Shown: positions 45,599 to 54,727, numbered from the stretch's first letter. The stretch is 64,000 nt of DNA from Bin5 sp965204705 (GCA_965204705.1 OZ242006.1:1798001-1862000); one strand, 5' to 3'. The notes: generated from the letters alone by a model not told the origin. Program-made: numbers and translations.

Positions 45599-46492
45599 CT
45601 ACCCCTTGAGCCCTGTTGTGGCGATCCCTTCGATGAAATGGCGTTGAGTAAAGAAATAAAGGACTACGATAGGGAACATGGTGATGATTGCACCGGCCAT
45701 CTGCAGATGTAGCAAGGCGCCCGCCTCGTCCAGGAAAACAAGCAGACCGTAGGAAATCGGCCGCCAATCTGACGACGTCGTCACCAGAATCGGCCAAGCC
45801 AGCGCATTCCAGGCGCCGACAAATCCGAACAGGACCAGCGTCATGACCGCGGCGCTGGAAAGCGGCAGAACCACCGTAATCAGATAACGCAGATGCCCGG
45901 ACCCATCGATCTGTGCCGAGTCCCAAAGTTCGCGAGGAATCTGCTGGAAGAACTGGCGCAGCAGGAATATCCCGAATGCGCTCGCCATGAAGGGAATCGT
46001 CAATGACGGCCAGTTGTTTATCCACGGCACCGGACTGATTCGCCCCAACCAGGAAACGGTGATGAAGTTCGGAACCCAGGTTATCGCCTCGGGCAGCATC
46101 AGTGTTGACAGCAGAAGCGTAAACAGAAAGCTTTTGCCGGGAAACTCCATCTGTGCGAAAGCGTAGGCCGCAAGAGCACAAAACACAACTGCTCCGCCGA
46201 CTGAAATCAGCGTAATCTTGACGCTGTTCATGAAGTAAAGAGAGAACTGCGCGTCGCGCCAAGCCTCGGTATAGTTGCTCCACTGCGGCGTGGAAGGCAG
46301 TGCCCGCCCCCCGGTTGCTTCAGTCAGATTCATCAATGAAACGCTGACCGTGTAAAGAAATGGCAAGATCGCGGCTGCCGCCCCCAAGGTCAGAACACTG
46401 TAAATAATCGCTTTGTTCAACGCGGCCCGCCGCGTGGCCGGATCGGCCTCCAGTGGTCGAAGGGCTCCTCCGGCTAATGCTTCTTTAGCCAT
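45599..46492 (-). CDS. Carbohydrate ABC transporter permease (CUT1, MalG-like)
   Basis: 297 residues from the ATG at 46492, with GGAGGG upstream. Six TM segments; the EAA loop reads WDSAQIDGSGHLRYL..LPLSSAAV. The start overlaps the stop of the long partner permease by 8 bp (ATGGCTAA), so translation is coupled. The binding-protein gene follows after 112 bp. No ATPase is encoded nearby. Confidence 0.9.
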   Translation of the reverse strand: MAKEALAGGALRPLEADPATRRAALNKAIIYSVLTLGAAAAILPFLYTVSVSLMNLTEATGGRALPSTPQWSNYTEAWRDAQFSLYFMNSVKITLISVGGAVVFCALAAYAFAQMEFPGKSFLFTLLLSTLMLPEAITWVPNFITVSWLGRISPVPWINNWPSLTIPFMASAFGIFLLRQFFQQIPRELWDSAQIDGSGHLRYLITVVLPLSSAAVMTLVLFGFVGAWNALAWPILVTTSSDWRPISYGLLVFLDEAGALLHLQMAGAIITMFPIVVLYFFTQRHFIEGIATTGLKG

Positions 46493-48203
46493 AGAAGACC
46501 CTCCTGCTGGCAATCCGATTGTTGACAAGCGTAATCACCATAATGATTAGCAATAGCAGAATTGCCAGCGCCGACGCATACCCGTACCTCGTGTCCCGCT
46601 TGAATGCTTGGAAGATGACGATGCTGGCGGTGTCGGTTGTGCCTAACGCCGCCGCCTGCCGCAGCACAAAAATGTGATTGAAGGCCTTGAATGTACCTAT
46701 TACCGCGTAGAGAGAAAGGAAGTAGATCGTCGGCGAGAGCAGCGGCAGAGTTACATGCCGGAACTGGGCCCACCCCCCTGCGCCGTCAATATCAGCGACC
46801 TCATATAACTCGTTGGGTATCGCCCCCAGACCGGCCAAAAAAATAACCGTATCAAAGCCGACATAAGTCCATATGCCGTATATCATTATCGCCACCAGCG
46901 CCAGGCTGGGTCCCGACAGAATTGGTCCCAAATCGATCTTCCCACCGGTGATCATTTGGATGATCCCGGCTGGCTCGCTCAACCAGAGCAGCGGTTCCGC
47001 GCCGAAAAGGTCCAGCAAGCTGTTCAGCGGCGCTGTCGGCCTGTTGGAGAAGATAATTCGGAAGACCGCGGCCGTCCCGACAAACGGCGCCACGTAGGGT
47101 AGAAAGTAAAGTACGCGAAAAAACGTCTGCCCTCGAATTTTCTGGAAGAGAAGCGCCGCCAGAATTAGCGCAAGACCCAGTTGAATCGGCACCGTTCCCA
47201 ACACATAGAATATGGTTGCCATCAACCCATTCCACCAATCTTCGTCGCCCGCGGCGACAACGCGCGGCAGCTCGGCAATCAACACCCAGGCCCCGGCCAT
47301 AAGCGCCACTGCGCCCACCAGTCGCAGGGCCATGCCCGTATTGGAAGATCGGTCGCTCGCACTTTCCCACAGACGCCAAGCCAGCAATAGCAGCAGAAAC
47401 CCGGTGCTTATCGTCACTATTTGCGACCACAACTCCAGCCCCACGCCTTCTTCCAAAGCTTTGGCGTACGCCGCGTTGATCTCCGCCCACGTAAACCAAA
47501 TCAGAGCCGCGCCACCGATCAAACAGAGGCCTGCGCTGAAGAAAGGCATGAAATAGATGCGTTCGCGCCGGTCTTTGGGCATCTGTCGATTGATGAAAAG
47601 CCCCCACACCGCTCCCGCGGCCAGAAGGGCGACCGCGATCCAAAGCGCGATCTGTACTTTAGGCAACCACCATGTCTCTACCACCAGACTGCGAAATGCT
47701 TCCTGCGTGTTACTTTGCCCTCGCAGTTTGGAAGGGATCAAAAGCATCTCCGGGAGCAAAACGAATACAAAACGGGTAAACAAGGCAGCGCCGGTCGCTG
47801 TAAGAAACGCGGGCAGCACCCATCGCATTGCATGCGTTTTCTCCAGACGGTGCTCCTGAACAGCGCGCGCGATTGTGCTCACTGCGTAATAAGCCAAGCC
47901 GACAGCCATCCAGAATGTGATGATGTAGATGAGGTTGTCTACTGCTTTGACGTAGTTGCCCAAACCGTCGTATGAGCCGACGATCTTGTTCAGACCCCGC
48001 AACGTGCTCTCATATGCGGCGAAAGCAAGAGGAAATAGGCCGAAGAGGCCAATTATTATGAAGGCCGGTGCCAGAAACGAGTAGGCAAGCAGCATCTCGC
48101 GCAGTCGCCTGCCCTGCCGCCCACGGAACCAACTTGGAGCAGCCCGCACCTGTTGCTGAAGATCGCTGCGGAATGCCGCGGGTTGTGAAGCTGTACTATC
48201 CAC
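46485..48203 (-). CDS. Carbohydrate ABC transporter permease (MalF-like) with large membrane insertion
   Basis: 572 residues from GTG; ordinary CUT1 permeases have about 300. The first TM (YSFLAPAFIIIGLFGLFPLAF, about 40-60) is followed by roughly 250 extra residues with about six hydrophobic segments. The usual core then begins near 320 (GTVPIQLGLALILAALLF). The EAA loop YEVADIDGAGGWAQF..LPLLSP is normal. The insertion sits where E. coli MalF has its periplasmic P2 loop, but here it is membrane-embedded. First gene of its operon, driven by a strong promoter at 48264-48292. Confidence 0.87.
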   Translation of the reverse strand: MDSTASQPAAFRSDLQQQVRAAPSWFRGRQGRRLREMLLAYSFLAPAFIIIGLFGLFPLAFAAYESTLRGLNKIVGSYDGLGNYVKAVDNLIYIITFWMAVGLAYYAVSTIARAVQEHRLEKTHAMRWVLPAFLTATGAALFTRFVFVLLPEMLLIPSKLRGQSNTQEAFRSLVVETWWLPKVQIALWIAVALLAAGAVWGLFINRQMPKDRRERIYFMPFFSAGLCLIGGAALIWFTWAEINAAYAKALEEGVGLELWSQIVTISTGFLLLLLAWRLWESASDRSSNTGMALRLVGAVALMAGAWVLIAELPRVVAAGDEDWWNGLMATIFYVLGTVPIQLGLALILAALLFQKIRGQTFFRVLYFLPYVAPFVGTAAVFRIIFSNRPTAPLNSLLDLFGAEPLLWLSEPAGIIQMITGGKIDLGPILSGPSLALVAIMIYGIWTYVGFDTVIFLAGLGAIPNELYEVADIDGAGGWAQFRHVTLPLLSPTIYFLSLYAVIGTFKAFNHIFVLRQAAALGTTDTASIVIFQAFKRDTRYGYASALAILLLLIIMVITLVNNRIASRRVFYG

Positions 48204-48263
48204 GTGGTCGCCGCTTTCCCAGTTCTACACAGCCAATGCGCCTACACCGGATTTTTCGTCCAT

Positions 48264-48292
48264 AGTATAGTGCAAGCCGAACTTCTCGTCAA
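48264..48292 (-). promoter_or_regulatory. Sigma-70-like promoter of the 48.2-44.1 kb ABC operon
   Basis: On the minus strand, TTGACG (48287-48292), 17-bp spacer and TATACT (48264-48269), with a leader of about 55 nt. It lies in the 382-bp gap 48204-48585. The gap also holds a GAGGTG-GAAA-CACCTC tetraloop hairpin at 48440-48455, possibly the 3' end of the propeller transcript, and no gene. Confidence 0.65.
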
Positions 48293-48585
48293 CGAATGAG
48301 CCCTGTGCCAAGGATCAGAAGCTGCTCTCCATCAAACCGGCGACGGCAAGCCGGCACATACCGTTAGCGGCTTGCTGCAGCTTGCTCCTATTGTTACACA
48401 GTTTCTTTAACCTCACGTTAAGGAGAGGTCAATATTAATGAGGTGGAAACACCTCTACCCGCAATTTCTGCGTTGCGAATGAAACTGATGCTTTTCCCGT
48501 GTAGTTCACATAGGAAGCCCGTTAGGTCGTCAGTCCCCGCGAAGTATCTTTTGCGGAAAACGATATTGCACGAGAACGATCCGAG

Positions 48586-49266
48586 TCAAGAGATGAGTAG
48601 CCTTCCAATCTCGCAGGTCTCAGCATTGCAAAACCAAAGCACACCTTTGTGAATGGTCATGCCGTGGACTTCGTCAGGCGCCTCGACACGTATCACATCA
48701 AAGATACGCCCACTCTCAGGATCCAGCAGGCAGACTGTGCCCGCCGATGTATCCGCGGCCCACAGATTCCCATCTTCCGACCACGCAATGCCGTGCACCC
48801 GCAGCCCTGGAACCCTTACGCTGTACACCTCCCTCCAGCCATCGGGTTCCATGACATGCACCATCTGCGAAGGCGGAGAGGCGACATATAACCTTCCGGC
48901 GCGCCATTCTAGCCCATGCGCGCCCGTCTCTTGGGCGTCGGCCGCGCCCTCCCGCCACGCCACTACCCCAGCCCCGGGCGAACTGTACTTTGCGACGGTC
49001 CTGCCCGTCTCCGCATCCAACTGGGCAATCTTCCTTTCGTACGTGGACGCGATCCAAACATACCCGCCTCCAACCGTAATGCCGCTCGATTTGACCGTAT
49101 CGGTCTGGACATCGAACAGCACCTCTCCCGTTTCGTAGTCCTGCCGATAGAGCCGGTCGTTACCCTGATCAATACACCACAGCCCTTCGGCGCTGGCTTG
49201 AAGTCCATTGGGATGTGGCCCTGGACTGGCAAACCGCTTCTCTACCTGCGCGATCTTTACCGGCAT
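48586..49266 (-). CDS. Beta-propeller (SMP-30/NHL-like) protein
   Basis: 226 residues with GAGGAGAG upstream. Five or six short blades with a recurring pattern are visible: PHPNGLQASAEGLWCID, ITVGGGYVWIAS, AHGLEWRAGRLYVAS, VHGIAWSEDGNLWAAD and VHGMTIHKGVLWFCN. There is no signal peptide, so it is probably cytoplasmic. It resembles the truncated propeller at 3-401. No metal-binding triad of SMP-30 lactonases can be assigned with confidence, and the function is unknown. It is divergent from aspS and shares a 297-bp promoter region with it. Confidence 0.75.
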   Translation of the reverse strand: MPVKIAQVEKRFASPGPHPNGLQASAEGLWCIDQGNDRLYRQDYETGEVLFDVQTDTVKSSGITVGGGYVWIASTYERKIAQLDAETGRTVAKYSSPGAGVVAWREGAADAQETGAHGLEWRAGRLYVASPPSQMVHVMEPDGWREVYSVRVPGLRVHGIAWSEDGNLWAADTSAGTVCLLDPESGRIFDVIRVEAPDEVHGMTIHKGVLWFCNAETCEIGRLLIS

Positions 49267-49336
49267 GAAATCTCTCCTCGCATTTTGGCGTCTGATTCTG
49301 ACACGGGCGCTTCGGAAATTGCTTCGTCAGTCCAAT

Positions 49337-49365
49337 ACGATATAGGCCAGACCACGCCTCGTCAA
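49337..49365 (-). promoter_or_regulatory. Promoter candidate for the propeller gene
   Basis: On the minus strand, TTGACG (49360-49365), 17-bp spacer and TATCGT (49337-49342). The predicted leader is about 65 nt. Confidence 0.45.
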
Positions 49366-49410
49366 GTCCTTTCAATGTTCTCGCTACGACTCCCAAACTG
49401 GGTTCAAAAA

Positions 49411-49439
49411 TTGCATCGCCCCCGCGTCCCATCTATAAT
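49411..49439 (+). promoter_or_regulatory. Promoter of aspS
   Basis: TTGCAT (49411-49416), 17-bp spacer and consensus TATAAT (49434-49439). The leader of about 115 nt to the ATG at 49564 shows no T-box features. Confidence 0.65.
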
Positions 49440-49563
49440 TGGGCTTCTTGTGATGCGTGCAAGGACATTGGCGGCACAATACACCGAGAACGCAAACCCT
49501 CGTGTGCGGAGTCCGCCGAAATCGCTACGCGACTTTACCGTCTAAACCTTACGGAGCACTACT

Positions 49564-51435
49564 ATGCTTAAGACCCATACTTGTGGCGAACTGCGAGCCG
49601 GCGATGCCGGAAAAGCGGTCACTCTTTCCGGGTGGGTCAACCGCCGCCGCGATCACGGCGGACTGATTTTCCTGGACTTGCGAGACCGGTTCGGCATCAC
49701 ACAGGTCACCATTTCCGATGACCCTGAACTCAATCTGCCGAATGCGGCCAATCCGTCCAATGGCTCCAACAACGGGAAGAACGGCACGGGAGCGCTGGAA
49801 GTTGCCTCCCAGGTCCGCAGCGAATTTGTTGTCAAAGTGAACGGCTCAGTGCAGAAGCGCCCGCAGGGCTTCGAAAATCCTGAACTGGATACAGGTGAAA
49901 TCGAAGTCATCGCCTCAGATCTGGAAATCCTGAGCGAGGCACGAACGCCTCCCTTTGTCATCAGCGGCGGTCAGGGCGACGAGGTTGATGAGGCAGTGCG
50001 CTTGAAATATCGATACCTCGATCTGCGCCGTCCCAAGCTGGCCGGAAATATGCGACTGCGGCACGAGATCGTCCGCTTTATTCGTAACTTCTTCTACGAT
50101 AGGGACTTTCTCGAAGTTGAGACGCCGATCCTGCTCAAAAGCACACCCGAAGGCGCGCGTGACTTCGTGGTCCCCAGCCGAATCCATCCGGGCCGCTTCT
50201 ACGCCTTGCCGCAATCTCCCCAGCAGATGAAGCAGCTGCTGATGATCGCTGGTTTCGACCGCTACTTTCAGATCGCCCGCTGTTTTCGCGATGAAGATCT
50301 GCGCGCCGACCGCCAGCCCGAGTTCACACAGTTGGATCTGGAAATGAGCTTCGTAGAGGCTGCCGACGTGATGGCTCTTATCGAAGAGATGCTTATCACC
50401 CTGTCGGCGAAAATCAGCGACAAAACTGTCCAGCAGACCCCGTTCCCCGTTATGACCTACGACGAGGCGATGGACAAATATGGCATCGATCGCCCCGACA
50501 TTCGCTTTGGGCTCCAGCTGTTCAACGTGACCGACCTGGTACGCAATAGCCGTTTCGGCGTGTTCAAGAATGCCGTTGCCGCCGGCGGGACCGTCAAAGG
50601 CGTTCTTTATCCCCAGGGCGCGGCACTAAGCCGCAAAGATGTCGAAGGACTGATCGAATACGTGAAACCCTACGGGGCAAAAGGATTGGCGTGGATCGGC
50701 ATTACAGGTGATCCTGAAGACCACGGAAACTATCCGGCCGAGAGCCTGCGTAGTCCGATCATCAAGTTCCTCAGTGATGAGGAGATCGCAGGCATTGTAA
50801 AGGCCGCCGGCGCGGCAAAGGGAGATCTGATTCTCCTCGTTGCAGACGAAGAGAGTGTGACCAATCCTGCCCTTGCCAACCTTCGTCTGGAAATTGGTGC
50901 GCGCACCAACCTGATCGATTCGAATCTCCTGGCTTTTTGCTGGGTGGTAGACTTCCCCCTGCTCGAATATGACAGCGAGGAAGACCGCTGGGGCGCCATT
51001 CACCATCCATTCACCAGCGCACGTGACGAGGACTGGAGCATCCTCGAAGAGCGGCCAGCAGACGTCAAGGCCAAAGCCTACGATGTTGTACTCAATGGCT
51101 GGGAAATCGGCGGCGGCAGCATCCGCATTCACCGCAGCGATCAACAGATGCGCATGTTCCAGCGTCTGGGTCTGAGCGAAAGCGAAGTGGACGAACAGTT
51201 TGGCCACATGCTGGAAGCCTTCCAATACGGAGCGCCTCCTCACGGCGGCATCGCCATGGGAATCGAGCGCGTCGTCGCACTCTTTGCCGATGCCCAGAGC
51301 ATCCGTGAAGTCATGGCCTTTCCCAAGACCGCAACCGGAACAGACCTGCTCCTCGAAGCCCCCAGCCCGGTTGAAGACGATCAGCTCGCCGAGCTTCACA
51401 TCGCAGTCAGAGCGCAGAAGGAATCGGCGAAGTGA
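49564..51435 (+). CDS. aspS: Aspartyl-tRNA synthetase
   Basis: 623 residues, the bacterial form with a GAD insertion domain. The N-terminal OB fold binds the anticodon (VTLSGWVNRRRDHGGLIFLDLRD); an Asn/Gly-rich insertion at about 60-77 (NPSNGSNNGKNGTG) interrupts it and is not usual. Class II motif 2 is FRDEDLRADRQPEFTQLDLE and motif 3 GIAMGIERVVALF. It charges tRNA-Asp, and possibly tRNA-Asn if the organism uses the indirect route. GGAGC precedes the start. It is followed by the 6S RNA candidate. Confidence 0.95.
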   Translation: MLKTHTCGELRAGDAGKAVTLSGWVNRRRDHGGLIFLDLRDRFGITQVTISDDPELNLPNAANPSNGSNNGKNGTGALEVASQVRSEFVVKVNGSVQKRPQGFENPELDTGEIEVIASDLEILSEARTPPFVISGGQGDEVDEAVRLKYRYLDLRRPKLAGNMRLRHEIVRFIRNFFYDRDFLEVETPILLKSTPEGARDFVVPSRIHPGRFYALPQSPQQMKQLLMIAGFDRYFQIARCFRDEDLRADRQPEFTQLDLEMSFVEAADVMALIEEMLITLSAKISDKTVQQTPFPVMTYDEAMDKYGIDRPDIRFGLQLFNVTDLVRNSRFGVFKNAVAAGGTVKGVLYPQGAALSRKDVEGLIEYVKPYGAKGLAWIGITGDPEDHGNYPAESLRSPIIKFLSDEEIAGIVKAAGAAKGDLILLVADEESVTNPALANLRLEIGARTNLIDSNLLAFCWVVDFPLLEYDSEEDRWGAIHHPFTSARDEDWSILEERPADVKAKAYDVVLNGWEIGGGSIRIHRSDQQMRMFQRLGLSESEVDEQFGHMLEAFQYGAPPHGGIAMGIERVVALFADAQSIREVMAFPKTATGTDLLLEAPSPVEDDQLAELHIAVRAQKESAK

Positions 51436-51589
51436 GACGGCGGCCGGCTCCCTGCGCCGCGCTGACCACTTTCAGACGGCAAGTAAGGCGTCCCGCTCTT
51501 GGTATCAACCAACCGTCGCAAACGACCAAGAATGGACTCGCGACACGCTTCTACTCAGCCTGGTGACAAACCTGGCGATTGCCGAAATC

Positions 51590-51622
51590 TTGTTTGGCAT
51601 GGGTTTGCAAGCTATGCTATAG
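51590..51622 (+). promoter_or_regulatory. Promoter of the 6S RNA candidate
   Basis: Two overlapping sigma-70-like pairs exist: TTGTTT (51590) and TATGCT (51613), 17 bp apart; and TTGGCA (51594) and CTATAG (51617), also 17 bp apart. The second would start transcription near 51629-51630, where the predicted closing stem begins. Confidence 0.5.
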
Positions 51623-51629
51623 TTTCCTT

Positions 51630-51820
51630 GCAGCCCTGCAATGCCCGTGATTGACTAGTTTGAGGGCGAACCAACACCAGACTCACGGGAGCAAGGCGAA
51701 GGTACGTGGATGTGATAGCCCGCCCCTCAGGGGGATAGGGCAAGACGGAAGCGACCAGCCGGCGCCCACCTACGAACCTCGGTTCGTACCCACTGGATCA
51801 CACGACATTGCGGGGTTGGA
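51630..51820 (+). ncRNA. ssrS: 6S RNA candidate (RNA polymerase regulator)
   Basis: The 490-bp gap between aspS and the PHP gene holds a structured RNA of about 190 nt, the usual size of 6S RNA. Its ends form a long closing stem: CAGCCCTGCAATG at 51631-51643 pairs, with G-U pairs, with CATTGCGGGGTTG at 51806-51818. In the 3' half a hairpin TACGAACC/GGTTCGTA (51771-51788) is flanked by CCCACC and CCCACT. This arrangement is like the E. coli 6S hairpin following CACCTTGAACC. The middle (about 51670-51750) would form the open bubble that mimics a promoter. Between 51436 and 51589 nothing else is visible. Confidence 0.72.
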
Positions 51821-51824
51821 AATG

Positions 51825-51849
51825 CGTCCGGGGCCACCCGGGCGTTTTT
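51825..51849 (+). terminator. Rho-independent terminator of the 6S RNA candidate
   Basis: Stem CGTCCGGG/CCCGGGCG with loop GCCA followed by TTTTT. It lies 5 nt beyond the closing stem of the RNA, marking a transcript of about 220 nt before 3' trimming. Confidence 0.75.
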
Positions 51850-51925
51850 CTTTGTGCTTTGCCGACAGCATGTAGCGCCAGGGTTTTTGAATTCAGCCGC
51901 GTAACAACGATCGGACAGTAACTCT

Positions 51926-52825
51926 ATGCATGTCCAGCGCGACGTTTCCCCCCGCACTTACCCTGTGGACTTGCAAGCTCACAGCAACTACTCAGACGGC
52001 ACGGACACGCCTGAGGAGTTGGTCGACACAGCCGCGGCGCTGGGCATTCGGGTTCTGGCGGTGACCGACCACGACAGCGTGCTCGGAGTGGCTGGCGCCC
52101 AGGCCCGCGGGTCAGAAGCAGGCGTTCATGTACTTCCCGCTGTCGAATTCAGTACTTCTCGCGATCGCGAAAATGACTTTAGGGACTTCGACATCCTGGG
52201 CTACGGGATTGACCCGAGCTATCCGGCACTGCTCGATACATTGAGCCGGCTCAAGGAAAGCCGAATTGAACAAAAGTCACGGCAGGTCGAACGTCTGCAA
52301 AGTTACGGCTTGCATGTCCCAGTCGATGAAGTCCTTGCGCTGGCAGGGGGCGTTCCAGGCCGCCCTCACATCGCCCAGATCGCCCTCAAATACAACCCGC
52401 ACAAATTTACCTCCCTGAACGATGTCTTCCAGCAATATCTCGCCTCCGATGCCAAGAACCCCACCCACGTGCCCCGTACCTTCATACTCGGCGTCATCGA
52501 GGCCATCGAACTAACCCACGCTGCAGGCGGAAAAGCGGTTCTTGCCCATCCAGGCATATATCGGCGAATTCGCAGCCTCGAAGGGTCTCTGTCCCGGCTT
52601 GTTGATGTTGGCCTCGACGGACTGGAAATTCAGTACCCCTATGCCCCAGAAGGAAGGGACTCAACCGACAGGCCGATCGCCTGCTTTGCCGCGCTGGCCG
52701 CCCGGTACGGGCTGTTTGAAACCGGCGGCAGCGACTACCACGGTGAACGCAAGCCAAACCGTCTCGGTGAAGCCGGTCTCGAATTGGAACAGTGGCAAAG
52801 GCTGCGGGAACTGAACGGATGGTAG
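51926..52825 (+). CDS. PHP-domain phosphoesterase (TrpH/YciV-like)
   Basis: 299 residues. PHP motifs in order: QAHSNYSDGTDTPEELV (His-x-His type site, here His with Ser/Asn), VTDHDSV with Asp-His-Asp, a Glu in PAVEFS, a central His in VLAHPGIY and the C-terminal ETGGSDYHGE with Asp and His. Related proteins are the 5'-3' RNase/nucleoside bisphosphate phosphatase RNase AM and histidinol-phosphatase-like enzymes. The first motif reads AHSNYSDG rather than DLHxHSxxSDG, a modest variant. The stop overlaps the start region of alr, pointing to an operon PHP-alr-nth. Confidence 0.85.
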   Translation: MHVQRDVSPRTYPVDLQAHSNYSDGTDTPEELVDTAAALGIRVLAVTDHDSVLGVAGAQARGSEAGVHVLPAVEFSTSRDRENDFRDFDILGYGIDPSYPALLDTLSRLKESRIEQKSRQVERLQSYGLHVPVDEVLALAGGVPGRPHIAQIALKYNPHKFTSLNDVFQQYLASDAKNPTHVPRTFILGVIEAIELTHAAGGKAVLAHPGIYRRIRSLEGSLSRLVDVGLDGLEIQYPYAPEGRDSTDRPIACFAALAARYGLFETGGSDYHGERKPNRLGEAGLELEQWQRLRELNGW

Positions 52826-53982
52826 CCTCCATCTCTCTACACAAGCAGCGACAGCCAATGCCCCGTCCAACTTGGCTGGAGATAGATCTTTCCGCTTTGG
52901 CAGTCAATATAGGTGAACTTAGGGCGCGCATCGGACCGCGCCGGCTGCTCTATGCAGTTGTCAAAGCAAATGCCTACGGCCACGGAGCCGAACTGATTGC
53001 GCCGGCCGCAATCGAGGCCGGCGTAGACCGCCTCGCAGTCGCCGCAGTTAACGAGGCAATCTCCTTGCGCGATGCCGGAGTGCGTGTCCCGATTCTCCTG
53101 CTGGGCTACACGCCGCCGGAACTGGCGGAAACGTTGCTGGAATACGACCTCTCAGTGTCCGTCTACGAAGCCCGCGCCGCCCTCGCCTTCGCTGAGATCG
53201 CTGCGCGCGCCGGTCGGTCTTTGACCGTGCATCTCAAGGTTGACACGGGAATGCACCGCCTTGGCATCGATCCAGCCGAAGCCCCCGGTCTCTGCGCGAT
53301 GTTCCCCGAGTATCCCAATCTTCGCCTGGAGGGCATCTATACCCACTTCAGCACCGCCGACGAAACCGATAAGGCCTACAGCCGCATGCAGCTTCGGCGT
53401 TTCAACGATCTCCTGGAGCAGCTCGTGCGCGCCGGCTGCCGTCCGCCTATCGCCCATGCCGCCAACTCGGCCGCCACTGTCCACCTTCCCGAGGCGCATC
53501 TGGACGCGGTACGCTGCGGCATCCTTCTGTATGGCCTGTCTCCCAGTGACGAAGTGCCCGCTCCGCCGAAAATGAAGCCCATTCTTAGCTGGAAGGCGCG
53601 CATCGCTCAGGTGCGCAGCTTGAACGCCGGGGAACCTGTTTCCTACGGCAACTCATGGCGGGCGCCGGGTCCACGCACGGTCGCAATAGTACCCGTGGGT
53701 TACGCCGATGGCTTCCCCCGCAGTCCCCGTACCTGGAAGAGTGTGCTCATCCGCGGTCGCGAGCTGCCCGTGGTTGGCCGAATCTGTATGGATCATGTCT
53801 TCGTCGACGTAACCGAACTCGTGGTATCCGGGAGCCCGGTTTCCCGAGATGAAGAAGTGGTCTTAATTGGTACCCAACTCGGCGCAGCTATCTCCGTGGA
53901 GGATGCCGCCGCCCGCCTGAAGACCAACAACTACGAAGTCGCCAGCCGGCTGATGGCGCGCCTGCCCCGAATCGCAATATAA
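52819..53982 (+). CDS. alr: Alanine racemase (PLP-dependent)
   Basis: 387 residues from the ATG at 52819, which overlaps the PHP stop by 7 bp; an alternative ATG at 52858 gives the canonical MPRPTWLEIDL beginning (374 residues) and may be the real start, but neither has a good SD. PLP lysine is in YAVVKANAYGHGA. The catalytic Tyr of the opposite subunit is in VSYGNSWRAP; substrate-contact regions VDTGMHRLGI and RICMDHVFVDVT are present. It makes D-alanine for peptidoglycan in the cytoplasm. Confidence 0.94.
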   Translation: MVASISLHKQRQPMPRPTWLEIDLSALAVNIGELRARIGPRRLLYAVVKANAYGHGAELIAPAAIEAGVDRLAVAAVNEAISLRDAGVRVPILLLGYTPPELAETLLEYDLSVSVYEARAALAFAEIAARAGRSLTVHLKVDTGMHRLGIDPAEAPGLCAMFPEYPNLRLEGIYTHFSTADETDKAYSRMQLRRFNDLLEQLVRAGCRPPIAHAANSAATVHLPEAHLDAVRCGILLYGLSPSDEVPAPPKMKPILSWKARIAQVRSLNAGEPVSYGNSWRAPGPRTVAIVPVGYADGFPRSPRTWKSVLIRGRELPVVGRICMDHVFVDVTELVVSGSPVSRDEEVVLIGTQLGAAISVEDAAARLKTNNYEVASRLMARLPRIAI

Positions 53983-54016
53983 AGTTGAATATCGAAGGCC
54001 CCAACAAGAGTGGGAA

Positions 54017-54727
54017 ATGGCAATGGCTGAAGCGAAACCAGAGTTGGAATCCAAGGCCCGCCGGTCTTACGAGCAACTCTTGGAGGAGTACGGCGCACCG
54101 GACTGGAAGCCCTCCCGTTCCGGCTTCGAGCAACTGATCCAAACCATCCTCAGCGCCAATACCAACGACCGCAATTCGGGCGCAGCGTTCGAAACGCTAA
54201 GAGATCGCTTCGACGGCGACTGGGACGCAGTGCGCACCGCGCCCTTGGAGGAGATCAAAGACGCAATCCGTGTTGCCGGAATGTACAACCAGAAGGCGCC
54301 CAACATCGTCGAAACCCTGGAAATACTGTTCAGGGAGGAAGGGTGCTACAGTCTGGAGCACGTACGTGAAATGGCCACGGCAGCCGCCCAAACGTACTTG
54401 CAGCGTTTTCCCGGCGTAGGCCACAAAACGGCCAGCATCGTTCTTCTCTTCAGCTACGGGATGGCAGCCTTTCCCGTTGACACCCACGTTCAGCGCGTGA
54501 CCCAGCGCTTGGGGATGAGCGATCGCCGGGCGTCCGCAGAAAAGATTAAGGCTGCCTGGGAAGAAATGCTTCCGGCAGAAACCTACTTCTCCCTGCATGT
54601 GAACATGATCCGCCATGGTCGCACCGTGTGCAGGGCGCGCAAGCCCGACTGTGCCAACTGCCTTCTTCAAGACAACTGCGACTACAATACGCGAACTGGC
54701 GACTGGGAGGGGAGACCGCCTGACTAG
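54017..54727 (+). CDS. nth: Endonuclease III (DNA glycosylase/AP lyase)
   Basis: 236 residues, a little longer than E. coli Nth (211). The helix-hairpin-helix is FPGVGHKTASIV with the catalytic Lys, and the catalytic Asp is in PVDTHVQRV. Four Cys in C-x6-C-x2-C-x5-C near the C-terminus (CRARKPDCANCLLQDNC) hold the 4Fe-4S cluster. It excises oxidised pyrimidines. It starts 34 bp after alr, in the same direction and probably the same transcript, and converges with rpsT. Confidence 0.94.
   Translation: MAMAEAKPELESKARRSYEQLLEEYGAPDWKPSRSGFEQLIQTILSANTNDRNSGAAFETLRDRFDGDWDAVRTAPLEEIKDAIRVAGMYNQKAPNIVETLEILFREEGCYSLEHVREMATAAAQTYLQRFPGVGHKTASIVLLFSYGMAAFPVDTHVQRVTQRLGMSDRRASAEKIKAAWEEMLPAETYFSLHVNMIRHGRTVCRARKPDCANCLLQDNCDYNTRTGDWEGRPPD

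Noticed and set aside
50626..51399. 257-codon minus-strand open frame
   Set aside because: Antisense of aspS.
51651..51875. 74-codon frame between aspS and the PHP gene
   Set aside because: It runs through the base-paired 6S RNA candidate and its terminator and lacks an SD.
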